A DNA stretch of 64,000 nt from Heliomarina baculiformis (GCF_019966545.1 NZ_JAIMIC010000007.1:1-64000), one strand, 5' to 3'; counted from the stretch's first letter, positions 35,078-43,876 are shown. Numbers and translations: made by a program. The notes: generated from the sequence alone by a model not told the origin.

Positions 35078-36592
35078 TTATCGGACGATGTCGAACGCCC
35101 GGGTAACCAGGTCGTTTAGTTCTCCGTTGGTATCGAGGCGGGTCCAGGCAATATCTCCGACATCGCGTTTTGATTGCTTCGCGACCACCGAGGCATCTGC
35201 GTCGGAGGCATCCTCCCGGCGATTTGTGACGCGGTTTGTCAGGGTCTTTTCCGGGGCTTCGAGCCAAATTCCCGTGAAATCAACCCCGGCACGTTGCGCC
35301 AGCGATGCAACGGTCTCCCGTTCTGCTGGCGCCATGAAGGTCGCATCGAGGATGACGGACTGACCCGCGGCGAGAATGGTTTCGGCCCTCTCCTGAAGCC
35401 GGTCATAAACGTCCTGCGCAGATGCGGCCGAATAGGCGTCCTCGGGGAGATGTTCCAGCGGGTCCACACCGGCCAGCGCCTTACGCTCAAGATCGCTGCG
35501 AAGGTGTACCGCGCCCGGAAAGCGCCCGATCTCGGGGGCCAGACATCGCGCCAGCGTTGTCTTACCGGTGCCTGACAGCCCGCCCACCGCAATCAGGCGC
35601 GGCGGCGCATCGTCGAGCGCCCTTCCCGCGTAATCCATGTAGGATTGTGCATCCTTGTTGGATTGGCCTTCGCGGTGCGCGGCGGCGTCCGTCTGGACAT
35701 CCACCATCGCGCGGATACCGGCGCGGATTGCAAGGAACAGCGGCAGCGCGGCAAGCGAGCCGTCTTCTGCGCCGCCTTGTTCAAAAAGCCATGCGTTCAG
35801 GACTATATTCGCCGCGCGGTGTAGAGTCTGGTGCTGCAAGTCCATCACCAGAAAGGCGAGGTCGTAGAGAATGTCGCATGTGCCGAGCGTTTCATCGAAT
35901 TCCAGCGCATCGAACGGCACCGGTCGCCCGTCGATCAGAACGAGATTGCGGAGGTGCAGATCGCCGTGGCAGCGGCGCACGCGGCCCGCTGCGCTGCGGT
36001 CGGTCAAAAGCGGCGAGACCCGGTCGAAAGCTCTCCAGGCGCGCGACGAAAACTGCGCTACGCGGGCGTCACCCAATTGCTGCCCCATGCCGGAAAAGGC
36101 GGTTTCGAGTTCTTCGATGATCTCGCCGATCAAACGCGCACCATCTGCGTCACGTCGGGACGATTGCGCATGATATCTTGCAACCGCCTGACCGAGGTCT
36201 TCGGCCAGCCGGTCCGTCATTTCACAGCGCGCGACGACCTGAGACAGCTCTGCCTCTTGGGGGAAACGCCACATGCGCAGGACCCATTCGACCGGCTCAC
36301 CGCTTCCGCCAAGGTTCAGCCCATCTTCGTTCCGCGTAACGGGGATGACGTCGCGATAGATCTCGGGCGCGGCGGGCTGGTTCAACTCCAATTCGCGCCG
36401 CAGCATCTTTTCGCGGATGTCGAGCGTCGAAAAATCCATGTAGTCATAGCTGACCGCGCGCTTGATTTTCAACGCCTCGTCTCCGGCAAGAAAGATATGC
36501 GCGCCATGGGTTTCCACGTGGTCGACGGGCGCCCCACCGTGATGCGCCGGGTTCAGCAGAAATTGGATGACCTCGTCCTGTTCGTCGGACAT
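35078..36592 (-). CDS. Aminoglycoside phosphotransferase-like and AAA/P-loop kinase fusion protein
   Basis: 504 residues in two halves. The first (1-325) has an APH/choline-kinase fold with the Brenner-type motif HGDLHLRN (209-216) and D228 in PFDALEFD. The second (332-504) is a P-loop kinase with Walker A GGLSGTGKTT (337-346) and a Walker B-like VILDATF. Fusions of this type are annotated as bifunctional APH/ATP-binding proteins in many proteobacteria and have no demonstrated substrate. An antibiotic-resistance role is not supported by sequence or context. It is divergent from the phasin-like gene. Confidence 0.85.
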   Translation of the reverse strand: MSDEQDEVIQFLLNPAHHGGAPVDHVETHGAHIFLAGDEALKIKRAVSYDYMDFSTLDIREKMLRRELELNQPAAPEIYRDVIPVTRNEDGLNLGGSGEPVEWVLRMWRFPQEAELSQVVARCEMTDRLAEDLGQAVARYHAQSSRRDADGARLIGEIIEELETAFSGMGQQLGDARVAQFSSRAWRAFDRVSPLLTDRSAAGRVRRCHGDLHLRNLVLIDGRPVPFDALEFDETLGTCDILYDLAFLVMDLQHQTLHRAANIVLNAWLFEQGGAEDGSLAALPLFLAIRAGIRAMVDVQTDAAAHREGQSNKDAQSYMDYAGRALDDAPPRLIAVGGLSGTGKTTLARCLAPEIGRFPGAVHLRSDLERKALAGVDPLEHLPEDAYSAASAQDVYDRLQERAETILAAGQSVILDATFMAPAERETVASLAQRAGVDFTGIWLEAPEKTLTNRVTNRREDASDADASVVAKQSKRDVGDIAWTRLDTNGELNDLVTRAFDIVR

Positions 36593-36767
36593 TTTTGCGC
36601 CCTTCCCTATTCTGTCGTCACCGCCCCCTGCGTTTACAACGGAACATACAATTCGGGCCGCAGCCTAGGCATCGCAAAGACAAGTTACGTTGACTTCGAT
36701 CAAGGTAGAAATGCGGCGGATGCGCAGAATACGGCAATCAACTCTTTCAGATATCGGAGACCGAATC

Positions 36768-37070
36768 ATGGTGAATACCAAAGAAAAGGCACCCGTCGAA
36801 AAGATGATCAAACTGCGCTGGGATTTTTCCAAGTGGAACGGCAGGGACTATCTGGAAACATGGTTGGATATCGGCAGTGAACTTCAGGATTTTGTCGCCG
36901 AGCGCATCCGCGAAGACGTCCTGACCCAGCATCGCATCCTGCATTCCCATACGCCGGGCGAACTCAAGCATATTCAGGCAGAATACGTGCAAAAGGCGAT
37001 GGACGATTACGCCGAAAAAACCGGCAGGCTGGTGGAACTGGGCAACAAGCTGATGACCCCACCGAATTGA
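36768..37070 (+). CDS. Small phasin-like helical protein
   Basis: 100 residues from the ATG at 36768, which has a GGAG site 10 bases upstream; a longer frame to 36690 is less likely. The sequence is almost entirely helical, with the pattern GSELQDFVAERIREDV and AEYVQKAMDDYAEKTGRLVE that resembles the C-terminal half of phasins, proteins that coat polyhydroxyalkanoate granules. No phaC or phaP context is in the window, so the call is only similarity. Confidence 0.5.
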   Translation: MVNTKEKAPVEKMIKLRWDFSKWNGRDYLETWLDIGSELQDFVAERIREDVLTQHRILHSHTPGELKHIQAEYVQKAMDDYAEKTGRLVELGNKLMTPPN

Positions 37071-37209
37071 CGGCGGTTCGTCACGGTCGGAAAGTATCTG
37101 CGAATTACCCGAAGCGGTGGACTGATTTGATATTCAATCTCGGATCTCGAAAAATCGATCATATATGTAACAATAACATACGTCATTAACTGACACGAGA
37201 CACCGACTG

Positions 37210-38136
37210 ATGAGTGATGATCCTTACAAGGTTCTGGGTGTGGCCAAGACCGCAAAGCAGGACGAAATTAAGAAGGCCTATCGCAAGCTTGCCAAGAAGC
37301 TGCACCCCGACCTGCATCCCGGCGACAGCGGAAAGCAGGCCGAGTTTCAGGCGGTTTCGGCGGCCTATGATCTGCTTGGCGACCCGGAAAAACGCCGGCA
37401 GTTCGACGCGGGCGAGATAGACGCCTCGGGGCAGGAACGCCCGGAGCGAAACTTTTATCACCAGTATGCCGGTGGCAATGAAGGCAGGCGGTACGATCCC
37501 GGCACCGGGCAGGAAGGGTTCGAGGACATGTCCGACCTGTTTTCCGATCTCTTCGGTCGGCGCGGGTCGGGCGGTTATCGGCAGAGCTTCGATGCCCGCG
37601 GGCAAGATCTGCGCTATAATCTCGAGGTCGATTTTCTGGATGTGGCCCGTGGCGGTAAACATGCGGTGACGATGCCCGACGGCAAAAGGCTCGACATATC
37701 GATCCCTAAGGGGCTTCGCGAGGGGCAGACCCTGAGGCTTCGCGGCAAGGGCGGGCCGGGTCATGGCAAGGGACCGGCAGGCGATGCGCTGGTCACGATT
37801 TCGATTCGACCCCACCCGGTGTTTCAGCGGGAGGGCGATGATATCGAGGTCGAACTGCCGATCAGCTTCGACGAAGCGGTTCTGGGCGCAAAGGTCGAGG
37901 TGCCAACGATTGACGGGCCCGTGTCGATGTCGATTCCCAAGGGCGCGTCCTCGGGCCGACGGCTGCGGCTGAAGGGAAAAGGCATCGCCAAGAGCGGCGG
38001 CGGTGCGGGCGACCAGATCGTGCGGCTAAGGATCGACATACCCAAGCATACAGATGCGCAAATGGAAGAGATCGCAAAGCGCTGGCGGGATCACGTGAAT
38101 TTCGACCCGCGCGAGGAGCTGCGGAGGAAAACATGA
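37210..38136 (+). CDS. cbpA: CbpA-type DnaJ co-chaperone
   Basis: 308 residues. A J-domain occupies 1-68 with HPD at 32-34, followed by a G/F-poor linker and the two beta-barrel C-terminal domains (about 135-290). There are no zinc-finger CXXCXGXG repeats, so it is CbpA-type (class B) rather than DnaJ. It stimulates DnaK ATPase and holds unfolded clients. Its stop overlaps the next gene's start by ATGA, and the partner is its modulator. Confidence 0.92.
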   Translation: MSDDPYKVLGVAKTAKQDEIKKAYRKLAKKLHPDLHPGDSGKQAEFQAVSAAYDLLGDPEKRRQFDAGEIDASGQERPERNFYHQYAGGNEGRRYDPGTGQEGFEDMSDLFSDLFGRRGSGGYRQSFDARGQDLRYNLEVDFLDVARGGKHAVTMPDGKRLDISIPKGLREGQTLRLRGKGGPGHGKGPAGDALVTISIRPHPVFQREGDDIEVELPISFDEAVLGAKVEVPTIDGPVSMSIPKGASSGRRLRLKGKGIAKSGGGAGDQIVRLRIDIPKHTDAQMEEIAKRWRDHVNFDPREELRRKT

Positions 38137-38483
38137 GTTATGACGAAAGTGCTGTCGTTGCCCGTATCCGGCGCCTGAGTCTGAGGGATCTGCGGATCTG
38201 GGTCGGGGAAGGCTGGGTGCGCCCCGCGCAAGGCGACAACGGCCCGGTCTTCGATGATCTGGACATCGCGCGAATCCGGCTGGTGTGCGATCTGCGCAAG
38301 GAGATGTCTCTGCCCACCGATGCGATCCCGGTCGTCCTGTCGTTGCTCGACAACCTTCACAGCGCGCGGCGGGAATTGAAATATCTTGCCAAGGCGGTGG
38401 AAAAACAGCCCGATGAAGTTCGGCGGGACATCGTGGCCGTCTACCGCGCGACGAGAGAGACGGAACCGGCGAACGAAGCGTGA
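38133..38483 (+). CDS. cbpM: CbpM-like chaperone modulator
   Basis: 116 residues. A MerR-like helix-turn-helix region (about 10-60, LRDLRIWVGEGWVRPAQGD) is followed by a helical tail, the family pattern of CbpM. CbpM binds the J-domain of CbpA and inhibits its stimulation of DnaK. The overlap with cbpA supports the pair. It converges on soxT with a 4-base gap. Confidence 0.85.
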   Translation: MSYDESAVVARIRRLSLRDLRIWVGEGWVRPAQGDNGPVFDDLDIARIRLVCDLRKEMSLPTDAIPVVLSLLDNLHSARRELKYLAKAVEKQPDEVRRDIVAVYRATRETEPANEA

Positions 38484-38487
38484 TCGT

Positions 38488-39534
38488 TTACTGGGAATAG
38501 CCCAGAAGCAGGTGACGCAGGCCCAGCGCCGCGCCGGCAAAGATCGACAGCAGCGTCGGCACGGCGGAATAGGCCAGCAGCGAGAATGCCGAAACCCCCT
38601 GCCCGATGCTGCAGCCGACCGCCAGTATCGCACCGCCGCCCATGAGCGCGGCGCCAACCATCTGGCGCTTTAGCTCGCGGGAATCGTCGCAGGCTTCCCA
38701 GCGGAATTCACCCCGCAGGCAAGAGCCGATCCATGATCCGGCGAGCACGCCCGCGATAGAACCGACACCGAAGGTCAGCGGCGTGCCGGAGGCTGTCATG
38801 AGAAAGAGCGTGGTTTCTCCGATCGGTGCGGCAAAGGTATGGGTGCGGGGAATCTCGGCCGAGAAGCCATGCACAGAGACCCACTCTGTGCCGATCCAGC
38901 CGGAAACCACAGCAAGCCCGACCACCGCGCCCCAGAAGATATGCCGGACAGTCATGGGTTCCCACTGATGGGCAAAGGTCGCGCCAAGGATGATCGCGCC
39001 GATGGCGACACCGGTGATCCAGCGTGGCACGCCTGTCAAAGCCTCGATGGCGAGGGACATGCTTTGCGGATCAGGGGCCGTATCGACCGGAAAGAGCGTC
39101 AGGCGCAGGGTCGCGAGCGGACCGGACATCACGATATATGCCGAAATGCCCATTACCAGCACTATCATCAATGAACGGAGGTCGCCTCCACCCAGACGCG
39201 CCAGCGCGCCGTAGCCACAGTTGCCGCTGAGCGCCATGCCGTAACCGAAAGTCAGCCCGCCGAGTACCGCGCCGACCGGGTTCCAGGTCAGGGCGACATA
39301 GGCGGTGTCTTCGGCAGCGATCAGGTGGAAAGGCATGGCGAGATGGGCCGCGATCACGGCCGTGCCGATGGCGATTCCCCACATGCGAAGGCGACGTTCA
39401 TCGCCGCCATAGAGCGCATCCTCGATGGCGCCGAGCGTGCAGAAACGGCCGACACGCGCGGCAAGGCCAAGAGCGATACCACCCAATAGGCCGATCAGCG
39501 CAACAGCCTGCGCCTCGGACAGATAGTCAAGCAT
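38488..39534 (-). CDS. soxT: SoxT, YeeE/YedE family sulfur-compound transporter
   Basis: 348 residues from the ATG at 39534; a longer frame to 39633 runs into the end of soxR. About nine or ten membrane helices are visible, and the YeeE/YedE glycine-cysteine patterns are kept: GNCGYGALARLGGGDLR in the middle and VGCSIGQGVSAFS near the C-terminus. YeeE-type proteins import thiosulfate or related sulfur species. SoxT occupies the same place next to soxR in Paracoccus. Its job is probably sulfur-compound uptake for the Sox system or for the regulator. Confidence 0.85.
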   Translation of the reverse strand: MLDYLSEAQAVALIGLLGGIALGLAARVGRFCTLGAIEDALYGGDERRLRMWGIAIGTAVIAAHLAMPFHLIAAEDTAYVALTWNPVGAVLGGLTFGYGMALSGNCGYGALARLGGGDLRSLMIVLVMGISAYIVMSGPLATLRLTLFPVDTAPDPQSMSLAIEALTGVPRWITGVAIGAIILGATFAHQWEPMTVRHIFWGAVVGLAVVSGWIGTEWVSVHGFSAEIPRTHTFAAPIGETTLFLMTASGTPLTFGVGSIAGVLAGSWIGSCLRGEFRWEACDDSRELKRQMVGAALMGGGAILAVGCSIGQGVSAFSLLAYSAVPTLLSIFAGAALGLRHLLLGYSQ

Positions 39535-39574
39535 TTCATCGTCCTGTGCCTTAACCGCGCGGCGGGCCGCGCGG

Positions 39575-39961
39575 TCACTCCTCCCGACAGAACAGGTCGT
39601 AGACAACTTCCATGATTTTGCGCGGACGGTCATCTGTCAAGGCGTAGTAGATCGTCTTGCCTTCGCGGCGCGGCGTCACCAGCCCTTCGAGCCTGAGCCG
39701 CGACAGCTGTTGCGAGACCGCCGCCTGTCGTGCCGACAACAGTTCTTCGAGTTCCATCACCGACTTTTCGCCCGAGACGAGATGGCACAGGATCATCATC
39801 CGGCCTTCGTGTCCGATCGTCTTGAGGAAATTCGACGCGCGCGTGGCATTGCGCATCATCCGGTCCATTTCCTCTGGGCTTGTATCCGCGTCAAAGACCG
39901 GAAGGCGCGCGGCAACAGGTTCGGCGTTTTGATTATCAGTACTGCCGCTTTCAAGCGTCAT
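39575..39961 (-). CDS. soxR: SoxR/SqrR-type ArsR-family repressor
   Basis: 128 residues, an ArsR winged helix with recognition helix ARQAAVSQQLSRLRLEGLV (77-95). Cysteines C59 (ILCH) and C125 (DLFC) are 66 residues apart, exactly the spacing of the persulfide-sensing pair C41/C107 in Rhodobacter SqrR, with which this family shares its sulfide-responsive mechanism. Sulfide species would form a tetrasulfide link and release DNA. It is divergent from soxV, and three matching operator sites occur in the sox cluster. Not the redox SoxR of enterics, which is a MerR protein. Confidence 0.9.
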   Translation of the reverse strand: MTLESGSTDNQNAEPVAARLPVFDADTSPEEMDRMMRNATRASNFLKTIGHEGRMMILCHLVSGEKSVMELEELLSARQAAVSQQLSRLRLEGLVTPRREGKTIYYALTDDRPRKIMEVVYDLFCREE

Positions 39962-40205
39962 CGTTCATCCGTCCTGTCTCGCTCAAGCCCATGTCGTCGG
40001 TTGTTAGCATAGGGCTCAATGGGATGCGAAAAAAGTCTTTACCCGGTCGGCAGGCAAACCGTTTCGACCCGACGCCATTAAGGACGCGGGTATCGGCCCG
40101 ACAGAATTGCGGGTCCACTGCCAAGACGGCGGGAGATATTCGTTTTGTAATCTTCACTTTGCCAGATTGACCCAAGGTCATACAAAATCATAATGTAATA
40201 TTCGA

Positions 40206-40221
40206 ATTTATCAAGATGAAT
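40206..40221. promoter_or_regulatory. Candidate SoxR operator between soxR and soxV
   Basis: ATTTATCAAGATGAAT fits the ATTC-N8-GAAT pattern of SqrR-type sites with one mismatch. It ends 11 bases before the soxV start and lies in the 271-base soxR-soxV divergent region, so it could control both. An overlapping GAAT/ATTC pair (from 40200) extends the AT-rich symmetry. Confidence 0.65.
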
Positions 40222-40232
40222 GGAAGCTTCCG

Positions 40233-40973
40233 ATGCTGGATGTCACTTTTCTGGGCGCTTTGGTCGCGGGGCTGCTGTCCTTTGTGTCGCCCTGCATCCT
40301 GCCGATGGTGCCATTCTACCTTGGCTACCTGGCGGGGACGGGGGTGCAGAACCTTGCGGAAGACGGCGCCGTCCCAGCGACTGTCAGGCGACGGGCGGTT
40401 CTGGCCTCGGCCCTGTTCGCGCTTGGCGTGATCACGATCTTTGTCGCTCTGGGAGCATCGGCGTCATTGTTTGGCCAGATGGTGCGGGACTATTTCGATA
40501 TCCTCAAATGGGCGGCTGCAGCGATCATCTTTGCCATGGGGCTGCATTTTCTGGGGGTGGTGAAAATTCCCCTGCTCTACCGCGAATGGCGGGCCGATGC
40601 GGGCGATGTACAGAACGTCAGCCTTGTGGGCGCCTATGTGATCGGTCTGGCTTTTGCCTTTGGCTGGACACCCTGTGTGGGTCCGGTATTAGCCGCGATC
40701 CTGTTCACCGCTGCCGGAGAGGAATCTGCCCTGCGGGGCGGGCTCCTCCTGTTCATCTACGGGGTCGGGATGACCGCGCCATTCGTGGTCGCGGCGCTGT
40801 TCGTCGGCCCGTTCATGCAGTGGATGAAGCGATTCCGAAAGCATCTTGGCCTGGTCGAAAAGGCCATGGGCGTGCTGCTCATCCTGTTCGCGGTGCTGAT
40901 CGCAACGGATTCGGTGAACCTTATTGCGCAATGGATGCTGGAACACGTGCCGTGGTTCCAGAATGTGGGGTAA
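40233..40973 (+). CDS. soxV: SoxV, CcdA-like thiol-electron transporter
   Basis: 246 residues with six predicted helices. The two redox cysteines are C21 in VSPCILP and C148 in GWTPCVGP, both in the membrane, as in CcdA/DsbD. SoxV passes reductant from cytoplasmic thioredoxin to the periplasm, keeping SoxW and the SoxYZ carrier in active form. The next gene, soxW, starts 18 bases after its stop. The soxV-soxW order is the Paracoccus arrangement. Confidence 0.93.
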   Translation: MLDVTFLGALVAGLLSFVSPCILPMVPFYLGYLAGTGVQNLAEDGAVPATVRRRAVLASALFALGVITIFVALGASASLFGQMVRDYFDILKWAAAAIIFAMGLHFLGVVKIPLLYREWRADAGDVQNVSLVGAYVIGLAFAFGWTPCVGPVLAAILFTAAGEESALRGGLLLFIYGVGMTAPFVVAALFVGPFMQWMKRFRKHLGLVEKAMGVLLILFAVLIATDSVNLIAQWMLEHVPWFQNVG

Positions 40974-40991
40974 GGCCCCCGGGAGGAGAAA

Positions 40992-41555
40992 ATGAAGCAA
41001 CTATTAGGAACACTGGCCGTCGCGCTGACGGTGGCAGCGCCGGTTCATGCGACCGGGTTGGGTGATGACGGTCTGCACAAGGCACCGTGGATGCACGACA
41101 CCTTTAAAGACCTGCGCGAAGACCTTGGCGAAGCACAGGCGGAAGGCAAGCGGCTGATGCTGCTGATCGAGCAAAGGGGCTGCATTTACTGCAGCAAGAT
41201 GCACGAGGAAGTCTTTATCCAGCCTGAAATCGGGACCCTGCTGAACGACAAGTATTTTGTCATCCAGATCAATATGTTCGGCGATGTAGAAGTCACCGAT
41301 TTCGATGGCACCGCGTTGCCCGAAAAAGAGATGGTGCGCCGCTGGGGCCTGCTGTTCACCCCGACGATGATCTTCATGCAGGAACAGGTGCCCGAGGATG
41401 CGATGGCCACGCAGGCAGCCGCTGCCGTCATGCCGGGTGCCTTTGGCAAACAGACCACCTTCGACCTGCTGAACTGGGTGCTGGAAAAGGGCTATGATGG
41501 GGAGGAGCCGTTTCAGAAATACCATGCCCGGAAGATCGAAGAGCGTGGGAACTGA
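40992..41555 (+). CDS. soxW: SoxW periplasmic thioredoxin-like protein
   Basis: 187 residues with a signal peptide (cleavage after VHA, about residue 20). The active site reads CIYC (64-67) inside a thioredoxin fold, and a cis-Pro is in the FTPTMIFM stretch. It receives electrons from SoxV and reduces periplasmic disulfides in the Sox system. A GGGAGGAG ribosome site precedes the start. It belongs to the first transcription unit, separated by 99 bases and an operator from soxX. Confidence 0.9.
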   Translation: MKQLLGTLAVALTVAAPVHATGLGDDGLHKAPWMHDTFKDLREDLGEAQAEGKRLMLLIEQRGCIYCSKMHEEVFIQPEIGTLLNDKYFVIQINMFGDVEVTDFDGTALPEKEMVRRWGLLFTPTMIFMQEQVPEDAMATQAAAAVMPGAFGKQTTFDLLNWVLEKGYDGEEPFQKYHARKIEERGN

Positions 41556-41579
41556 ATCGCGAGCGAATCACATCATAAT

Positions 41580-41595
41580 ATTCAACTAGATGAAT
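41580..41595. promoter_or_regulatory. Candidate SoxR operator before soxX
   Basis: ATTCAACTAGATGAAT is a perfect ATTC-N8-GAAT match, 60 bases before the soxX start. Wider symmetry is suggested by ACATCA on the left and TGATGT on the right. It suggests that soxXYZA is controlled separately from soxVW. Confidence 0.75.
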
Positions 41596-41654
41596 TTGAT
41601 GTTGTGTTCTGCGGCATATCGTTGCTAACGTGACGTTACAATTCGGGAGGAGAC

Positions 41655-42131
41655 ATGAGGATCACGGTTCTGATTCCGTCGGCGCTCGCGCTCTGCGCGA
41701 CCGCGGCGGTGGCTGAGACAGTGCTGCCTGCGAACATAGAGTTCAACGAGGGAGCGATCGAAACGCCGCTCACCGATGCGCCGGGCGATCCGGCACGCGG
41801 CAGGGAGATCATGACATCGCGTGGCAAGGGCAACTGCATTGCCTGCCATGACGTGGCGGCGTTGAAAGACGCACCGTTCCACGGCGAAGTGGGCCCGCCG
41901 CTCGACTTTGTCGGCGAGTATCGCAGCGCGGCCGAACTGCGCGGGATCGTGGCCAACGCAAAACAGACGTTTGAAGGGACGGTGATGCCGGCCTTTTACA
42001 AGACCACCGGTTTTATCCGGCCCGGCGATGCCTACACGGGCAAGGCCGCACCGGCTGACCTTCCACCGATCCTGTCGGCGCAGGAGATCGAAGACGTCGT
42101 CGCCTTTCTCCAGACGCTGAAGGAGGGATGA
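41655..42131 (+). CDS. soxX: SoxX monoheme cytochrome c subunit
   Basis: 158 residues with a signal peptide ending near VAVA (residue 20). The heme motif is CIACH at 61-65, and M111 in GTVMPAF is the likely second axial ligand. SoxX pairs with SoxA to attach thiosulfate to the SoxY cysteine by oxidative coupling in the periplasm. A GGGAGGAG site precedes the ATG. It opens the XYZA unit, with soxY after 22 bases. Confidence 0.95.
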   Translation: MRITVLIPSALALCATAAVAETVLPANIEFNEGAIETPLTDAPGDPARGREIMTSRGKGNCIACHDVAALKDAPFHGEVGPPLDFVGEYRSAAELRGIVANAKQTFEGTVMPAFYKTTGFIRPGDAYTGKAAPADLPPILSAQEIEDVVAFLQTLKEG

Positions 42132-42153
42132 CCCGCATGATGAGGAGAGTGCA

Positions 42154-42573
42154 ATGCAACTGACGAGACGCGAAACCCTGGCCCTTGGGCTTGGCGCCGC
42201 GGCCATGACATTCCTGCCGTTCCGCGTGAACGCAGCGGCGACGGACGATCTGATCGCGGAATTTACCGGCGGCGCGGATCTGGCAGAGGGCGGGGTCGAC
42301 CTGACTGCGCCAGAGATCGCGGAAAACGGCAACACGGTTCCAATCGATGTCAGCGCCCCCGGCGCCACGGCCATCATGGTTCTGGCAACGGGTAACCCCA
42401 CCCCGCCGGTCGCGACCTTCAACTTTGGTCCGCTTGCCTCGGAACAGCGCGCCTCGACGCGTATCCGGTTGGCCGGGACGCAGGACGTGGTGGCGGTGGC
42501 AAAACTTGCCGACGGCAGTTTCGCCAAGGCATCGAAGACCGTGAAGGTCACCATTGGCGGCTGCGGCGGCTGA
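42154..42573 (+). CDS. soxY: SoxY, sulfur-carrier subunit
   Basis: 139 residues. A twin-arginine signal (RR at 5-6, TRRETLALG) sends it to the periplasm, probably carrying SoxZ along. The C-terminus ends GGCGG with the carrier cysteine C137, which holds the thiosulfate-derived sulfur chain during the cycle. Spacing to soxX is 22 bases and to soxZ 16 bases. The short, exact GGCGG tail is diagnostic. Confidence 0.97.
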   Translation: MQLTRRETLALGLGAAAMTFLPFRVNAAATDDLIAEFTGGADLAEGGVDLTAPEIAENGNTVPIDVSAPGATAIMVLATGNPTPPVATFNFGPLASEQRASTRIRLAGTQDVVAVAKLADGSFAKASKTVKVTIGGCGG

Positions 42574-42589
42574 GAGAGGAGCTCAAGAA

Positions 42590-42919
42590 ATGGCAGAAGG
42601 TGTAAAAGCCCGCGTGAAAGTACCGAAATCGGCGGCGGCGGGCGAGGACATCGTCATCAAGACGTTGATCAGCCACCCGATGGAGAGCGGCCAGCGGAAA
42701 GATAGCGATGGCAACAAGATACCGCGCTCGATCATCAATCGCTTTACCTGCGACTTCAACGGCCAGAACGTGATCGACGTCACGCTGGAACCGGCGATTT
42801 CGACTAACCCGTATTTCGAATTCGTGGCCAAGGTGCCCGAAGCCGGTGAGTTCAAATTCACCTGGTACGACGATGACGGCTCTGTCTACGAGGAAAGCAA
42901 GGCGGTCGAGATCGGCTGA
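42590..42919 (+). CDS. soxZ: SoxZ, partner of the sulfur carrier
   Basis: 109 residues, starting MAEGVKARVKVPKS, with the AGG(A) ribosome site just upstream; a frame from 42554 overlaps soxY. No signal peptide is present, as expected if SoxY carries it through the Tat system. SoxZ binds SoxY and helps present its tail to SoxAX, SoxB and SoxCD. The core MESGQRKDSDGN and the beta-sandwich fold match SoxZ. Confidence 0.96.
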   Translation: MAEGVKARVKVPKSAAAGEDIVIKTLISHPMESGQRKDSDGNKIPRSIINRFTCDFNGQNVIDVTLEPAISTNPYFEFVAKVPEAGEFKFTWYDDDGSVYEESKAVEIG

Positions 42920-42972
42920 ATGCGCCACCTGCTCCGGACCCGTCCGGGGCAGGCAGCTTTGGGAGGAGTGAC

Positions 42973-43827
42973 ATGAAATACAAATCGATGACGGCCATTG
43001 CCGTCACGTTCGCGGCGTTCGGGACAGCCGCCTTTCCGGACGCCGATGACAATCAGCTTGTCATCAATGGCGAGACCGAGATCGTTACCGAAGCGGCCGC
43101 CCCGGATCATATGGAAAACATCGACACGATCTATTCCGGCTGGCGTTTCCGGTCGGAAGAGACGCAGGCGCTGGAAGCGGATGATTTCGACAATCCCGGC
43201 ATGATCGCGGTGGATCAGGCCATGGATCGCTGGGCGACGGTAGAGGGCGACAAGAACAAGTCCTGCGCATCCTGTCACGGTGACGACCCGGCCGAAAGCA
43301 TGGCCGGCGTTCGCGCGGTCTATCCGAAATGGAACGACGATGCCGGTGAGGTCCGCACCCTTGCGATGCAGATCAACGATTGCCGCGAGAACCAGATGGG
43401 CGCGGAACCCTATGGCTATACCAGCGCCAAAATGACGGCGATGGAGGCCCTGATTTCCGTCCAATCGCGGGGGCTTCCGGTGAACGTGGCCATCGACGGC
43501 CCGGCCCGGGAGACCTGGGAAAAAGGCAAAGAGATCTATTACACCCGGTATGGTCAGCTTGAACTGAGCTGCGCGAATTGCCACGAGGAGAACTATGGCA
43601 ATCACATCCGGGCCGATCACCTCAGCCAGGGCCAGATCAACGGCTTCCCGACCTACCGGCTCAAGAACACCAAGCTGAACCAGGTGCAGGCTCGTTTCAA
43701 AGGGTGCATCCGCGACACCCGCGCCGAGACCTTCAGCCCCGGCAGCCCCGAGTTCATCGCGCTGGAGCTGTACGTTGCCTCGCGCGGCAATGGGCTTTCG
43801 GTGTCCGCACCCTCGGTCCGGAACTGA
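42973..43827 (+). CDS. soxA: SoxA diheme cytochrome c subunit
   Basis: 284 residues with a signal peptide of about 20-23 residues. Two heme motifs, CASCH (98-102) and CANCH (200-204), show it is the diheme form found in Paracoccus and Rhodovulum. C245 in FKGCIRD is the conserved persulfide cysteine ligand of the active-site heme. C137 is the partner cysteine often near heme one. SoxA with SoxX catalyses the coupling of thiosulfate to SoxY. A strong stem-loop follows the stop. Confidence 0.96.
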   Translation: MKYKSMTAIAVTFAAFGTAAFPDADDNQLVINGETEIVTEAAAPDHMENIDTIYSGWRFRSEETQALEADDFDNPGMIAVDQAMDRWATVEGDKNKSCASCHGDDPAESMAGVRAVYPKWNDDAGEVRTLAMQINDCRENQMGAEPYGYTSAKMTAMEALISVQSRGLPVNVAIDGPARETWEKGKEIYYTRYGQLELSCANCHEENYGNHIRADHLSQGQINGFPTYRLKNTKLNQVQARFKGCIRDTRAETFSPGSPEFIALELYVASRGNGLSVSAPSVRN

Positions 43828-43834
43828 GTTAAAA

Positions 43835-43859
43835 CCCCGCCCGGCAAATCCGGGCGGGG
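43835..43859 (+). terminator. Strong stem-loop between soxA and soxB
   Basis: CCCCGCCCGG (43835-43844) and CCGGGCGGGG (43850-43859) form a perfect 10-bp stem with a CAAAT loop, 7 bases after the soxA stop. No T-run follows. It probably ends or attenuates the XYZA transcript, since soxB has its own operator a few bases downstream. Confidence 0.7.
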
Positions 43860-43876
43860 ATAACCACACCAAAGAC

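Noticed and set aside
35078-36592. Antibiotic resistance by an aminoglycoside phosphotransferase
   Set aside because: The APH-like half belongs to a large kinase family with many non-antibiotic roles, the fusion is chromosomal and no resistance context is present.
39575-39961. SoxR as the redox-sensing MerR protein of enterics
   Set aside because: The protein is an ArsR-family winged helix of 128 residues and lacks the four-cysteine [2Fe-2S] motif; the name is a coincidence of nomenclature.
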